56,460 nucleotides of DNA, from assembly GCA_022008415.1 (NCBI GenBank), contig JAIRBC010000028.1:1-56460 (forward strand). Reading direction: 5' to 3'. Below the pieces are notes generated by a model. That model was not told where the DNA came from, ran no database searches, and saw only the letters and a list, made by a program, of their open reading frames with translations. Within the stretch, counting starts at the first letter, position 1; each line of letters begins with the position of its first letter. Positions 48,594 to 56,460 of this stretch are shown here, piece after piece. The position numbers and the translations under genes are program-made. Source of the DNA: Cerina litoralis. GTDB lineage: Bacteria; Bacteroidota; Bacteroidia; Flavobacteriales; Flavobacteriaceae.

Positions 48594-50414
48594 TCAATAT
48601 ACATCCGCTTGATAACGATTGGACAATTGAAGTTTCTTAACATATTCTTCCGCTTTTTCCAAGGTCACCCCTCCCTGTTGCCGAATGATTTGCTTTAGGG
48701 CCAAGTCTACGTCCTTTGCCATTTTCGTTGCATCCCCGCATACATAGAAGTTGGCGCCATTTTCGAGCCAGTCGTACAATTCCTTTCCATTTTCCAACAT
48801 CCTGTGCTGCACATAGTCCTTTTGTTCAAGGTCCCTTGAGAAGGCGACATCCGCTTTTGTCAATACCCCTTCCTTAAGGTATTGTTGCCATTCGGTTTGA
48901 TAGAGGAAATCGGTCGTAAAATTCCGGTCGCCAAAGAAAAGCCAAGCGGGTCCTTTTTTCTCGGACACTTCACGGTGCTGCATAAAGGAGCGGAATGGGG
49001 CGACCCCTGTACCAGGCCCTACCATAATAATCGGGGTATCCGGATTTTTTGGAAGTTTAAATCGAGAATTTTTGTCCACGAATATCTTCACCTTATCGTC
49101 AACTTCAAGCCTATCCGCCAGGGTAGCAGAACATAGGCCTTCCTTCTCCCTGCCAAAGGCATTGTAACGGACTACGGACACCAGAAGATGAACCTCGTCC
49201 TCCACAGCCTCTTGGGCAGAGGCAATGGAATACATACGGGGAGTATTTTTCCTTAAAATGGAAACAAGTTCGTTAGGTGACAGATTATAGGAATCTTCGC
49301 TTATCAAGTCCAATATGTCGCGTCCATGAAGGTATTTGGTAATTGCCTTGTTGTCTGCAAAGATTTTCTTTAATCCTTGATTGTTCGTCAATTCACTATA
49401 CTTGGACAACGTAGTTTTTGATAAGGGCGTAAGTTCGTAATCGAAGGACAATGCTTCCCTTAATGTTTTTTCGCCCTTGTGGCTCAGAACCTGTTCATCA
49501 CCCGATAGATTTGTGGCTTTCAACACGGCTTCTACCAATTTCGGAGAACTGGAGCCATATACTCCCAAGGCATCCCCTGGCTCGTAGGTTAATCCAGAAT
49601 CACCAAGATCGAGCTCTAGGTGAATGGTTTCTTTGGAAGAGCCCTTTCCATTTAGGTTAATCTTTTCCAAGATGGTCGCTTCAAAAAGATTTTGTCGGGA
49701 ATATTTTACTTTTTCGACCGCTGGGATGCTGTCCTTTGTTACCACATTGGCCAATGCCTTACCAGAAGTTTGCGTTATGGAGTTTAGTACACTCTGCTTC
49801 CAGTTTTCTGCATCTTCGATGTAATCCACATCACAATCTTGACGGGCAACTAGGCGTTGTGCCCCTAATTTTTCCAGGACTATATCAAAATCCTTTCCAG
49901 TCTGGCAAAACTCTACATAACTACTATCTCCAAGTGCTAGGACGGAAAATCGAATATGGGAAAGGTCGGGCGCCTTTTTGCCGTGGAGGTACCCATGTAG
50001 ATCCTCCGCTTGCACCGGAGGTTCCCCTATACCATGGGTACTGACAATAACCGCAAGATTTGTAATTTTCTTTAGACCCCGGGTTTTAAAGGAGGCCATA
50101 TCCGAAACCTCAGTTTCTATTCCCCTCTCCCTCGCCATCTCGGCAAGGCTTTTGGCCAAAGCTTCGCTGTTTCCTGTATGGGTTCCAAAAAGAATTGTCA
50201 ATTTTTCAGATACAACCTCTGGCAAGGATTGCAAAGAACCATTACTTTGCTCGACTCCTAATGTAGATTCTACAGAAGAAGTTTGGACCAATCCTGAAAA
50301 ATAACCGCTTAGCCAATACCGTTGTCCCGAATCCAACAGGGACAGTGCTTCCTCAAGTTTTTTTACTTGCTCATCGGTAAACGGCCCTCCTTTTAATCCT
50401 TTATATGATTCCAC
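48594..50414 (-). CDS. cysJ: Sulfite reductase (NADPH) flavoprotein (alpha) subunit
   Basis: Passes electrons from NADPH through FAD and FMN to CysI. The 606-residue protein has a flavodoxin-like FMN domain (about 72-215: LFGTHTGNSEALAKSLAEMA, LALGDSSYVEFC), an FAD-binding domain (about 230-455: RMYSIASAQEA) and an NADPH-binding domain (about 460-606: VGPGTGVAPFRSFMQHRE, FYVCGDATKMAKDVDLAL). The first 70 residues precede the FMN domain, as in E. coli CysJ. It is the promoter-proximal gene of the cysJ-cysI pair; the LysR-family gene upstream may control it. Confidence 0.95.
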   Translation of the reverse strand: MESYKGLKGGPFTDEQVKKLEEALSLLDSGQRYWLSGYFSGLVQTSSVESTLGVEQSNGSLQSLPEVVSEKLTILFGTHTGNSEALAKSLAEMARERGIETEVSDMASFKTRGLKKITNLAVIVSTHGIGEPPVQAEDLHGYLHGKKAPDLSHIRFSVLALGDSSYVEFCQTGKDFDIVLEKLGAQRLVARQDCDVDYIEDAENWKQSVLNSITQTSGKALANVVTKDSIPAVEKVKYSRQNLFEATILEKINLNGKGSSKETIHLELDLGDSGLTYEPGDALGVYGSSSPKLVEAVLKATNLSGDEQVLSHKGEKTLREALSFDYELTPLSKTTLSKYSELTNNQGLKKIFADNKAITKYLHGRDILDLISEDSYNLSPNELVSILRKNTPRMYSIASAQEAVEDEVHLLVSVVRYNAFGREKEGLCSATLADRLEVDDKVKIFVDKNSRFKLPKNPDTPIIMVGPGTGVAPFRSFMQHREVSEKKGPAWLFFGDRNFTTDFLYQTEWQQYLKEGVLTKADVAFSRDLEQKDYVQHRMLENGKELYDWLENGANFYVCGDATKMAKDVDLALKQIIRQQGGVTLEKAEEYVKKLQLSNRYQADVY

Positions 50415-50540
50415 TTGACGTAATTCGGGTTAATAAATTTGCCTGTTTTTGTTTGGAAAGAGAAATGAATCGAGACCTAAAATCTCGGTCGAAAAATGTT
50501 CTCGGGGCCTCTGTTCTCTCTTGATCAATTTTATAACCAA

Positions 50541-51173
50541 CTAATCTGGTTGGGGCGTATAACGCAGATATGGGTTTACTACGCGGTGCCCTTTTGGAAA
50601 TTTAGTTTCCAGGTCTTCCTTTTTGACCGATGTTGATATAATTACATCCTGACCTACTTCCCAGTCGACCGGGGTCGCGACATTATATTTGGCGGTGAGT
50701 TGGAGGGAATCCAGCACTCGAACAATTTCTGTGAAATTTCTGCCCGTAGAGGCAGGGTAAGTGATAACCGCTAAGATTTTTTTGGAGGGATTGATAAAAT
50801 ACACCGACCTTACCGCCGCAGTTGTAGAGAAGTTTGGATGGATCATATCGTAAAGGGACGATACCTCTTTGTCCGGATCCGCTATAATAGGAAATTCCAC
50901 CTTGGTATTTTGCGTCTCGTTGATATCCTTGATCCACCAATCATGCGATTCAAGGTCGTCCGTACTCACGGCAATGACCTTTGTATCCCTTTTCTGAAAT
51001 TCCCGTTTTAGTTGTGCGGTACGGCCCAGCTCTGTGGTGCAGACCGGTGTGAAATCTGCGGGGTGTGAATAAATGATTCCCCAACTGTCTCCCAACCATT
51101 GATGGAAATTAAGTTCTCCTTCCGTTGTTTGTGCTGTAAAATTTGGCGCATCATCTCCAATTCTTAAACTCAT
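50541..51173 (-). CDS. 1-Cys peroxiredoxin (Prx6 type)
   Basis: Reduces peroxides in the cytoplasm. The 210-residue protein carries the peroxidatic motif HPADFTPVCTTELGR (Cys near residue 45) and the Prx6-type C-terminal region (PASTGRNFTEIVRVLDSLQL, then DWEVGQDVIIS). There is no obvious resolving cysteine, as expected for a 1-Cys enzyme. It lies 126 bases upstream of cysJ on the same strand, so shared control with sulfur assimilation is possible. Confidence 0.93.
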   Translation of the reverse strand: MSLRIGDDAPNFTAQTTEGELNFHQWLGDSWGIIYSHPADFTPVCTTELGRTAQLKREFQKRDTKVIAVSTDDLESHDWWIKDINETQNTKVEFPIIADPDKEVSSLYDMIHPNFSTTAAVRSVYFINPSKKILAVITYPASTGRNFTEIVRVLDSLQLTAKYNVATPVDWEVGQDVIISTSVKKEDLETKFPKGHRVVNPYLRYTPQPD

Positions 51174-51397
51174 AGCTTTTGTTTTTTTAGATTTTACCTG
51201 AAAGCATAATATCTAATGGATATTGCTTTGAAAGCATACAAATGTAATTCAGATCGAATCCAATCGCCAATTGCAAATATTAATGGGCAATAACTTCAGG
51301 TTATCAATAGGTTTTTTTCCTAAACAACCTGTGCCTAAAAATGGTGATAAAACGTAATGAAGAAGTTTTTTTTGCGAAGTTTGAAGATGTGCCATAA

Positions 51398-52291
51398 TTA
51401 GAAATTATGATTTCGAATCAAAAACTGCATCAAAAGGGCGGGTAGCCCACCTTCGGGTCCTTGGGGGGTAATAAAATAAAAGTTTCTATGAATAGGCATT
51501 TTTTTGATCTCGATAATTTTGATCACTCCGCTTTTTAGCTCTTTTTCCAAGGCGTAAAACGAAACGAACGCCATGCAGTTGGAGTGATGGAGGTAGGATT
51601 TGATAGCTTCCGTGCTGCCCAATCGCATTTCAACATTTAAATCCCCTACCCGAATCCCCTTTTGCTTTAGTGCATCGGCAATTACCTCCAGCGTTCCCGA
51701 ACCCGGTTCCCTCAAGAGAATTGGGATATCCTTAAGTTCTTCCGGGCCAATTTCATTCTTCTTCACCAAATTATTCCTGCTGTCGCATACAAGGACGATC
51801 TCGTCCCTCAAAAACGGCGTGTAGTGGATTTCCCGTTTTTTCGATTTGCTTTCGATAACGCCAAGTTCGATCCTTTTGTCCAATAAGGCATTTTCAATCT
51901 GTTCCGAATTGCCGCTGAGCAGTTCTACCTTCACATCTTTATGTATGCTGTGGAACCGTGCGAGCAAGGGTGGCAGTACGTATTGGGTAATAGAGGTGCT
52001 GGACCCGACACGAAGTACGCCCTTGAGCTCATGATTGAACTGATTGAGATCAAATTCTATCTGTCTGTAGATTTCCTGTATTTCCTCGGTATGTTTTAGC
52101 AGGACCTTGCCCGCCGGGGTAAGGACCACCCGATTGCCCTTTCTATCGAACAGGGCAAGGTCAAACCGGCTTTCCAATTCCTTTATATGCTTGGTAACCG
52201 CTGGTTGCGATATGAGCAATTCTTCTGATGCCTTGGTAAAGTTTAACCTTCTGGCTACCGTATAAAAAACTTTTAGGCGAAAATCAAACAT
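51398..52291 (-). CDS. LysR-family transcriptional regulator
   Basis: A 297-residue regulator with the N-terminal winged HTH (DFRLKVFYTVARRLNFTKAS, SQPAVTKHIKELE, about 3-60) and the C-terminal periplasmic-binding-like effector domain (about 90-295). I use the ATG at 52291 (MFDFRLKVF), the usual start for this flavobacterial group; an ATG two codons earlier is equally open. It lies 224 bases upstream of the peroxiredoxin gene and on the same strand as cysJ-cysI, so regulation of sulfur assimilation or peroxide response is likely but inferred. Confidence 0.9.
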   Translation of the reverse strand: MFDFRLKVFYTVARRLNFTKASEELLISQPAVTKHIKELESRFDLALFDRKGNRVVLTPAGKVLLKHTEEIQEIYRQIEFDLNQFNHELKGVLRVGSSTSITQYVLPPLLARFHSIHKDVKVELLSGNSEQIENALLDKRIELGVIESKSKKREIHYTPFLRDEIVLVCDSRNNLVKKNEIGPEELKDIPILLREPGSGTLEVIADALKQKGIRVGDLNVEMRLGSTEAIKSYLHHSNCMAFVSFYALEKELKSGVIKIIEIKKMPIHRNFYFITPQGPEGGLPALLMQFLIRNHNF

Positions 52292-52669
52292 ATACAATAT
52301 TACTCATATTTTTAGAATGGGTTAATTAAGTAATAGGATTTCGGAAACAGAAACCAATATTTTTTTAGCAATTCAAATTCTTCAAAACTTTTATTCAAAT
52401 TTTATTTATACCTCTCTTTAGATTTTTTATACACCGTTGGAATAGTTTAAACACTCCGTAAGTTTATTCAATCATAACGTCTGTAAAACGTTTCTTAATT
52501 TTATATGATAAAAAAATGAACTGCCTTGAGGCTGAGCCATTGAGGTCTCCAACTGAAAAAAGTTTATTCTTAAATTGATGATGACTTTAGGTTTTAAAAT
52601 TTTCCTACTAAACCCTATGAAGGAAGTCGCGTAATTCTATGAATTAAAACCCAAAATTTTCCTTTCTTC
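52292..52669. other. Intergenic stretch, nothing recognised
   Basis: This 378-base AT-rich gap upstream of the LysR gene holds no gene or hairpin that I can support. It must contain the promoter of the LysR gene. Confidence 0.5.
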
Positions 52670-52683
52670 TTTCCCCTACCCAC

Positions 52684-52705
52684 AAAAAAGCGCCCATAAG
52701 GGCGC
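52684..52705 (-). terminator. Terminator like that of the relaxase operon
   Basis: On the minus strand a perfect stem GCGCCC / GGGCGC with loop TTAT is followed by TTTTTT. It follows the truncated gene remnant by about 114 bases. The flanking TTTCCCCTACCCAC is nearly the same as at 27617-27630. Confidence 0.7.
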
Positions 52706-52818
52706 ACAAATATCAGAAAGTGTCCAAATCGACCAAGATGGCATTCTGTTTTAATGCCTACGAAAGTGGCAAAGTAGTGGTTCTTGACTCTTTAAAATGT
52801 AATATGAGATATAGAAGA

Positions 52819-53271
52819 TCACAACGACACCCCTCGAACTTTAGCGTTATCGATCGATACTGTTCGGGAATCTAATTTCTCGGCTTCCTCCGGATCGGTG
52901 TCGTATTTCTCGTCTAGGTCGGAATTGATCTCGACTAGCCTTTTTTGAACCAGTTCCAGCTTTTCGTCCTTATCGAATTCGAGTTCCAATATCTTTTGGT
53001 TGGCCTTGATCGATTTTTTAAAATCGGAAATCAACTCTTTCTGGGTCTGAAGGGATTTGGGTATTTTGGAAAGGGAGTTGTACATATAATCTGCCAAACT
53101 GTTCCAGTTGGCAACGATCCTTTTAGAACCGTAGCCATAGGAGGTATTTGGGGTAACTACCAATATTTGATGATGAATCTTATCTTCCACGTCTAGCCCT
53201 AAACTTGTATTTGCTATTGAGAAAATGGTATGTTTTCCAGTTTCTTCCTTTTTTGAACTGTAATTGGTTGT
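52819..53271 (-). pseudogene. 5'-truncated gene remnant, probable mobile-element protein
   Basis: The frame is open from a TAA at 53272-53274 to the stop at 52819, about 150 codons. There is no ATG in its upstream part; only a GTG at 53188-53190 could start it. Text upstream of that GTG (KHTIFSIANTSLGLD) reads on smoothly into EDKIHHQILVVTPNTSYGYGSKR, so the real gene began earlier and was cut off. The C-terminal half is Lys/Glu-rich and helical. I do not recognise the family. Its downstream terminator matches the relaxase operon's, which hints that it is a relic of a related element. Confidence 0.55.
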
Positions 53272-53642
53272 TTAGTTTTTCACCTAATTTTAGATCTCTA
53301 TAGAATCGATTTTGAGCAACTGGTTTGCTATGCTCACTTTCATCCGCCCGAGGTGGCTCACTTTGTCCGCCCTATCCAGCCAAGGGCAGTTCCGTACTAT
53401 AATTAAAAGTTTCCTTACTTCACTATTCTTTCCCTTGAAATGTTCAAGGAGAATTGCCCTTAATTTGTTAGTTTTAAGCCAAACATTGGCTTTCTCCGCT
53501 TATGAGACGGGAGTATTTTGCTCTTGGTTACCGAGAATAGAGGTTATGCCTTAAAGGCGTTAGGTTTAACTTATTCATTGTCAATATTTTACATCTTATT
53601 ACGTGCCTAAAAATTAAAATCCAAAGAAAAACACATTAAACT
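53272..53642. other. Intergenic stretch upstream of the DUF4838 gene
   Basis: No gene is supported in these 371 bases. The last 60 are AT-rich and probably hold the promoter for the next gene; I see no clear -33/-7 pair. Confidence 0.45.
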
Positions 53643-55982
53643 ATGAACGACAATAAAAATGGAATCTCACGTAAAAATTTCTTAAAAACCTCCGGCATTA
53701 TGCTTGGCGGCATGGCTATTCTCCCTAATTATGGCTGTTTAGGGGATTTGATATCAAACGACAAACTAAGGATTGAAGGCAGGACGGATTATGCCATTGT
53801 TGTTTCTAACAAAGCCAATTCCACAGAAAGGGAAGCCGCAGAGCAACTCCAACAATATTTGTCCAAAATGTCCAAGATCGCCCTTCCCCTTGTAGAAGAA
53901 GGCGATTACAGCGGAAAAAATGCCCTATATGTAGGGCAGACAGACTATGCTAAGGCCCAGGATATAGATTTTGACCGGTTAAAGAAAGATGGATACACTT
54001 TTAAGGTTACCGGCAACAATTTTGTTATCGCGGGGGGGGCTGAAAAGGGAGTTTTATACGGGGTTTATTCCTTGTTGGAATCTATAGGTTTCAGGAAGTA
54101 TACCTCTGACGATGATGTGGTAGTTCCAAAAGGTAATGAGGTCGTTCTACCCAAAAACGACATTTTTGTACCGTATATAAAATACCGTACTACATCCTAT
54201 TACGATGCAAAGAATCCGGAATACTCCAATTGGCACAAACTTTCCTCGAGGGATACATGGGGTATGTTTGTCCATACTTTCGAGGTTTTGATTCCCCCGA
54301 AAAAATACGGTAAAACACACCCGGAATACTATTCGCTCATTAATGGCAAACGGAATCCGGTCACCCAGTTATGCCTATCGAACGAGGAAGTCTTTAAAAC
54401 GCTTGTTGCCGAACTGAGGAAGAGAATCGCCAAAGATCCAAAAGCTACGTATTGGTCCGTAAGTCAGAACGACAATGATAAATATTGTCAATGCGGGCCC
54501 TGCACAAAGCTTAACGAAAAATATGGGGGCGTACCCAGTGGATCCGTAATATGGTTCACAAACAAAGTGGCCAGGGAATTTCCGGATAAGGTCATTTCTA
54601 CCTTGGCCTATTGGTATACTCGGTCCGCTCCGAGCAACATTAAAATAGAGCCCAATGTAAACATCATGCTGTGCAATATTGAGAGTACTCGCGAAAAGCC
54701 CGTTTTTGATACCGATCCGGCCTTTACGAGCGATTTACAGGATTGGGGAAAGATCAGCCAGGATATTCTGATATGGGACTATAACATCCAATTTGCCAAC
54801 CCCGTCAGTCCTTTTCCGAACCTTCATACCATTGGGCCCAACATCGAATTTTACACAAAAAATAATGTGAGGTCCCTGTTTATGCAGGCAACGAGCAATA
54901 AAGGTGAATTTGCACACTTAAGGGCCTATCTGATCTGTAAGCTGATGTGGGATCCGGATGCGGACCCAGGTGCCATTATCGATGATTTCTTAAATGGTTA
55001 TTACGGGGCCGCGGGTCCATTTATCGGGCAGTATATAGACACTATGCGTCAATCGTTGCTCGATAGCGATTTTAAATTGAACATTTTTGGAGACCCGAGG
55101 GATGCCATGGATAATTACTTATCGGCAGATATGATGACGAAGTATAAGCAATTGTTCGACAAGGCGGAAGATGCCGTGGGCAAGGACCCACAACTTCTCA
55201 AACGCGTCCAGGTAGCAAGATTGCCTCTTATGCACGCTGAGATTCAAATTGCCGGTCAGGTTCCAATTGATATGCCGCGAAGTTTTTATGAGTACACCAG
55301 CAGCGGTATGGTTATCCCAAAACCGGAAATGGAAGCACTGGTCAGCCAGTTCGTGGAGCGTGCCAAGGAAGCGGGTGTTGCCAGGATTGGGGAGCGAGCT
55401 ATTACTATTGACGACTATTTTGAAAATTTCAAAAGGATCTACGCCAGGATGGATGATATGGATAAAGCGATTTCTTTCAAGAAGAAAATAATTCCTATTA
55501 CTACCCCCAGTAAGGGGTCGGCTAGTGTAGAGCGCCTGACCGACGGTGTTTTCGGGTCGTTCGAATCGTGGAGGTTCCCGGATAAGGATGTAAACTGGGT
55601 CGCTTACAAAGGGGTACATATGGATTTTGTTCTTGATCTGGGCGAAGTGATGCCCGTCGAATCTATATCCATGGATTTTCTCAACGTGCAGGCACAACCC
55701 AATTGGCACCTTTTGGTTCTGCCCAAATATGTAACTTATGCAGCCTCTTTGGATGGCAAAAAATATGGTTCGACGATAAAAATCACCAATCCCCAAAACC
55801 CTAATCCCGCAGTAAACCCGGATATTGTTAAGGTTCCATTTCAATCGTTCTCGGCAAGGCTCGATGGTACGAAGGCCCGCTATATAAAGGTGCATGCCGA
55901 AAGTCCATTAAGAATGCCCACTTGGCATATAAATGCCGGAAAACCTGCTGCCATTTATTCGGACGAGATTGTGGTTAAGTGA
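53643..55982 (+). CDS. DUF4838 family protein, exported, probable glycan-active
   Basis: A 779-residue protein with a Tat-like or lipoprotein export signal (SRKNFLKTSGIMLGGMAILP, then a Cys at residue 36). The N-terminal part (about 45-165) resembles the GH67/GH20 N-terminal beta-alpha domain (STEREAAEQLQQYLSKMSKI, VLYGVYSLLESIGFRKYTSD). A DUF4838 core follows (about 190-500: YYSLINGKRNPVTQLCLSNE, QNDNDKYCQCGPCTKLNE with CxCxxC), and a C-terminal beta-sandwich of F5/8 type C form (about 640-779). These fit a carbohydrate-active enzyme, but no catalytic assignment is certain. The next gene starts 293 bases downstream on the same strand. Confidence 0.85.
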   Translation: MNDNKNGISRKNFLKTSGIMLGGMAILPNYGCLGDLISNDKLRIEGRTDYAIVVSNKANSTEREAAEQLQQYLSKMSKIALPLVEEGDYSGKNALYVGQTDYAKAQDIDFDRLKKDGYTFKVTGNNFVIAGGAEKGVLYGVYSLLESIGFRKYTSDDDVVVPKGNEVVLPKNDIFVPYIKYRTTSYYDAKNPEYSNWHKLSSRDTWGMFVHTFEVLIPPKKYGKTHPEYYSLINGKRNPVTQLCLSNEEVFKTLVAELRKRIAKDPKATYWSVSQNDNDKYCQCGPCTKLNEKYGGVPSGSVIWFTNKVAREFPDKVISTLAYWYTRSAPSNIKIEPNVNIMLCNIESTREKPVFDTDPAFTSDLQDWGKISQDILIWDYNIQFANPVSPFPNLHTIGPNIEFYTKNNVRSLFMQATSNKGEFAHLRAYLICKLMWDPDADPGAIIDDFLNGYYGAAGPFIGQYIDTMRQSLLDSDFKLNIFGDPRDAMDNYLSADMMTKYKQLFDKAEDAVGKDPQLLKRVQVARLPLMHAEIQIAGQVPIDMPRSFYEYTSSGMVIPKPEMEALVSQFVERAKEAGVARIGERAITIDDYFENFKRIYARMDDMDKAISFKKKIIPITTPSKGSASVERLTDGVFGSFESWRFPDKDVNWVAYKGVHMDFVLDLGEVMPVESISMDFLNVQAQPNWHLLVLPKYVTYAASLDGKKYGSTIKITNPQNPNPAVNPDIVKVPFQSFSARLDGTKARYIKVHAESPLRMPTWHINAGKPAAIYSDEIVVK

Positions 55983-56275
55983 TATATGAAGCTAACTTTT
56001 TAAAATATATGTAAGATGGGGATGATGGTTAAAAACCATTATATGCCAATTCTATTGCCATTGCCGAGTGGGATAAATATTATGTGATAAAAAATATAAT
56101 TTTATATGGCTCTAGTTTACTCGAGCGTTGGTAATATTTAGATTAGGTCAATATTTGAGCCTTAAAAGTATAATTTGCAATACAAAATAAGGTTAAACTC
56201 ATTAAAAATAAGTGATTCAAACACCATAGCTGGTTTAAACTAGAGCCTCTTATTAAACCCTAAAACCAAATAACC

Positions 56276-56460
56276 ATGCGATCAAAATGCTTCCTTATCC
56301 TTATGTCCGTATGTTTTTTTTCTTTAAAAACATACGCCCAAAACGCTAAATCCGATTTCAAGATCGTCGGATATTATTCTTTCAATAAAGCAACGAAAGT
56401 AGATACTTCACAAGTTCCATTTAACAAGCTAACCCATATAGATCTGTGGTTTGTAAATCC
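56276..56460 (+). CDS. GH18-like glycosidase, N-terminal part (runs off the window)
   Basis: The ATG at 56276 opens a frame to the window edge. The first 61 residues have a signal peptide (CFLILMSVCFFSLKTYAQ) followed by FKIVGYYSFNK and FNKLTHIDLWFVNP, which match the first beta strands of GH18 chitinase/endo-beta-N-acetylglucosaminidase proteins. The catalytic DxxDxDxE motif lies beyond the window. It follows the DUF4838 gene on the same strand and may belong to the same glycan locus. Confidence 0.75.
   Translation, partial: MRSKCFLILMSVCFFSLKTYAQNAKSDFKIVGYYSFNKATKVDTSQVPFNKLTHIDLWFVN

Noticed and set aside
55119-55895. 258-codon antisense frame inside the DUF4838 gene
   Set aside because: It lies wholly opposite a well-supported gene and its text resembles no protein family.

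Overview
The window looks like chromosomal DNA from a marine-type member of the Flavobacteriia (Bacteroidetes). The evidence is a SusC/SusD outer-membrane pair, a one-protein hybrid two-component regulator, TANNTTTG-like promoter signals, Bacteroidetes-style MobC/relaxase and tyrosine-integrase proteins, and genes with little Shine-Dalgarno signal. No species can be named from the sequence alone.

Layout. (1) 1-3.3 kb: the end of a class-III aminotransferase-like gene and a lipoprotein GH2 beta-galactosidase. (2) 3.3-3.6 kb: two partial copies of a tRNA 3' end (Met-CAU type), one followed by a strong terminator. (3) 4.1-24.6 kb: a glycan/glycoprotein utilisation locus with a hybrid two-component regulator (minus strand), a divergent GH109-like alpha-N-acetylgalactosaminidase, SusC, SusD, an aryl-sulfate sulfotransferase, an M1 metallopeptidase, a GH123-like glycosidase and a DUF5107-TPR protein. 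(4) 24.7-27.4 kb: threonine catabolism (tdh-kbl) with a divergent Lrp/AsnC regulator. (5) 27.6-45.7 kb: a candidate integrative and mobilizable element with a relaxase, MobC, a 1.3-kb repeat-rich region that may hold oriT, a defence-type cargo and a tyrosine integrase ending at a tRNA-Met 3' half. The cargo is McrBC with an extra AAA ATPase, an Mrr-like nuclease, a second nuclease-like protein, a HEPN-like protein and an AbiE-like toxin-antitoxin pair. (6) 46.8-52.3 kb: assimilatory sulfite reductase cysJ-cysI, a 1-Cys peroxiredoxin and a LysR regulator. (7) 52.7-53.3 kb: a 5'-truncated gene remnant with a terminator like the one that ends the relaxase operon. (8) 53.6 kb to the end: a DUF4838 protein and the start of a GH18-like protein.

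How parts fit. The regulator is predicted to sense a glycan breakdown product and turn on the SusC/D locus. GH109 and GH123-like enzymes both suggest GalNAc removal, and the peptidase and nearby threonine-degradation genes would suit a Thr-rich O-glycoprotein; this is inference. The accessory element carries several unrelated anti-phage-type modules separated by recurring non-coding segments, which suggests modular exchange.

The strongest non-coding signals are: a direct repeat of tRNA 3' end plus terminator 42.1 kb apart; two clusters of CCATAT motifs spaced exactly 10 bp, one upstream of mobC and one between the integrase and the attachment site; a duplicated hairpin-bearing segment upstream of mobC; and paired repeats bordering the defence modules. 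No CRISPR array, rRNA or complete tRNA was seen.
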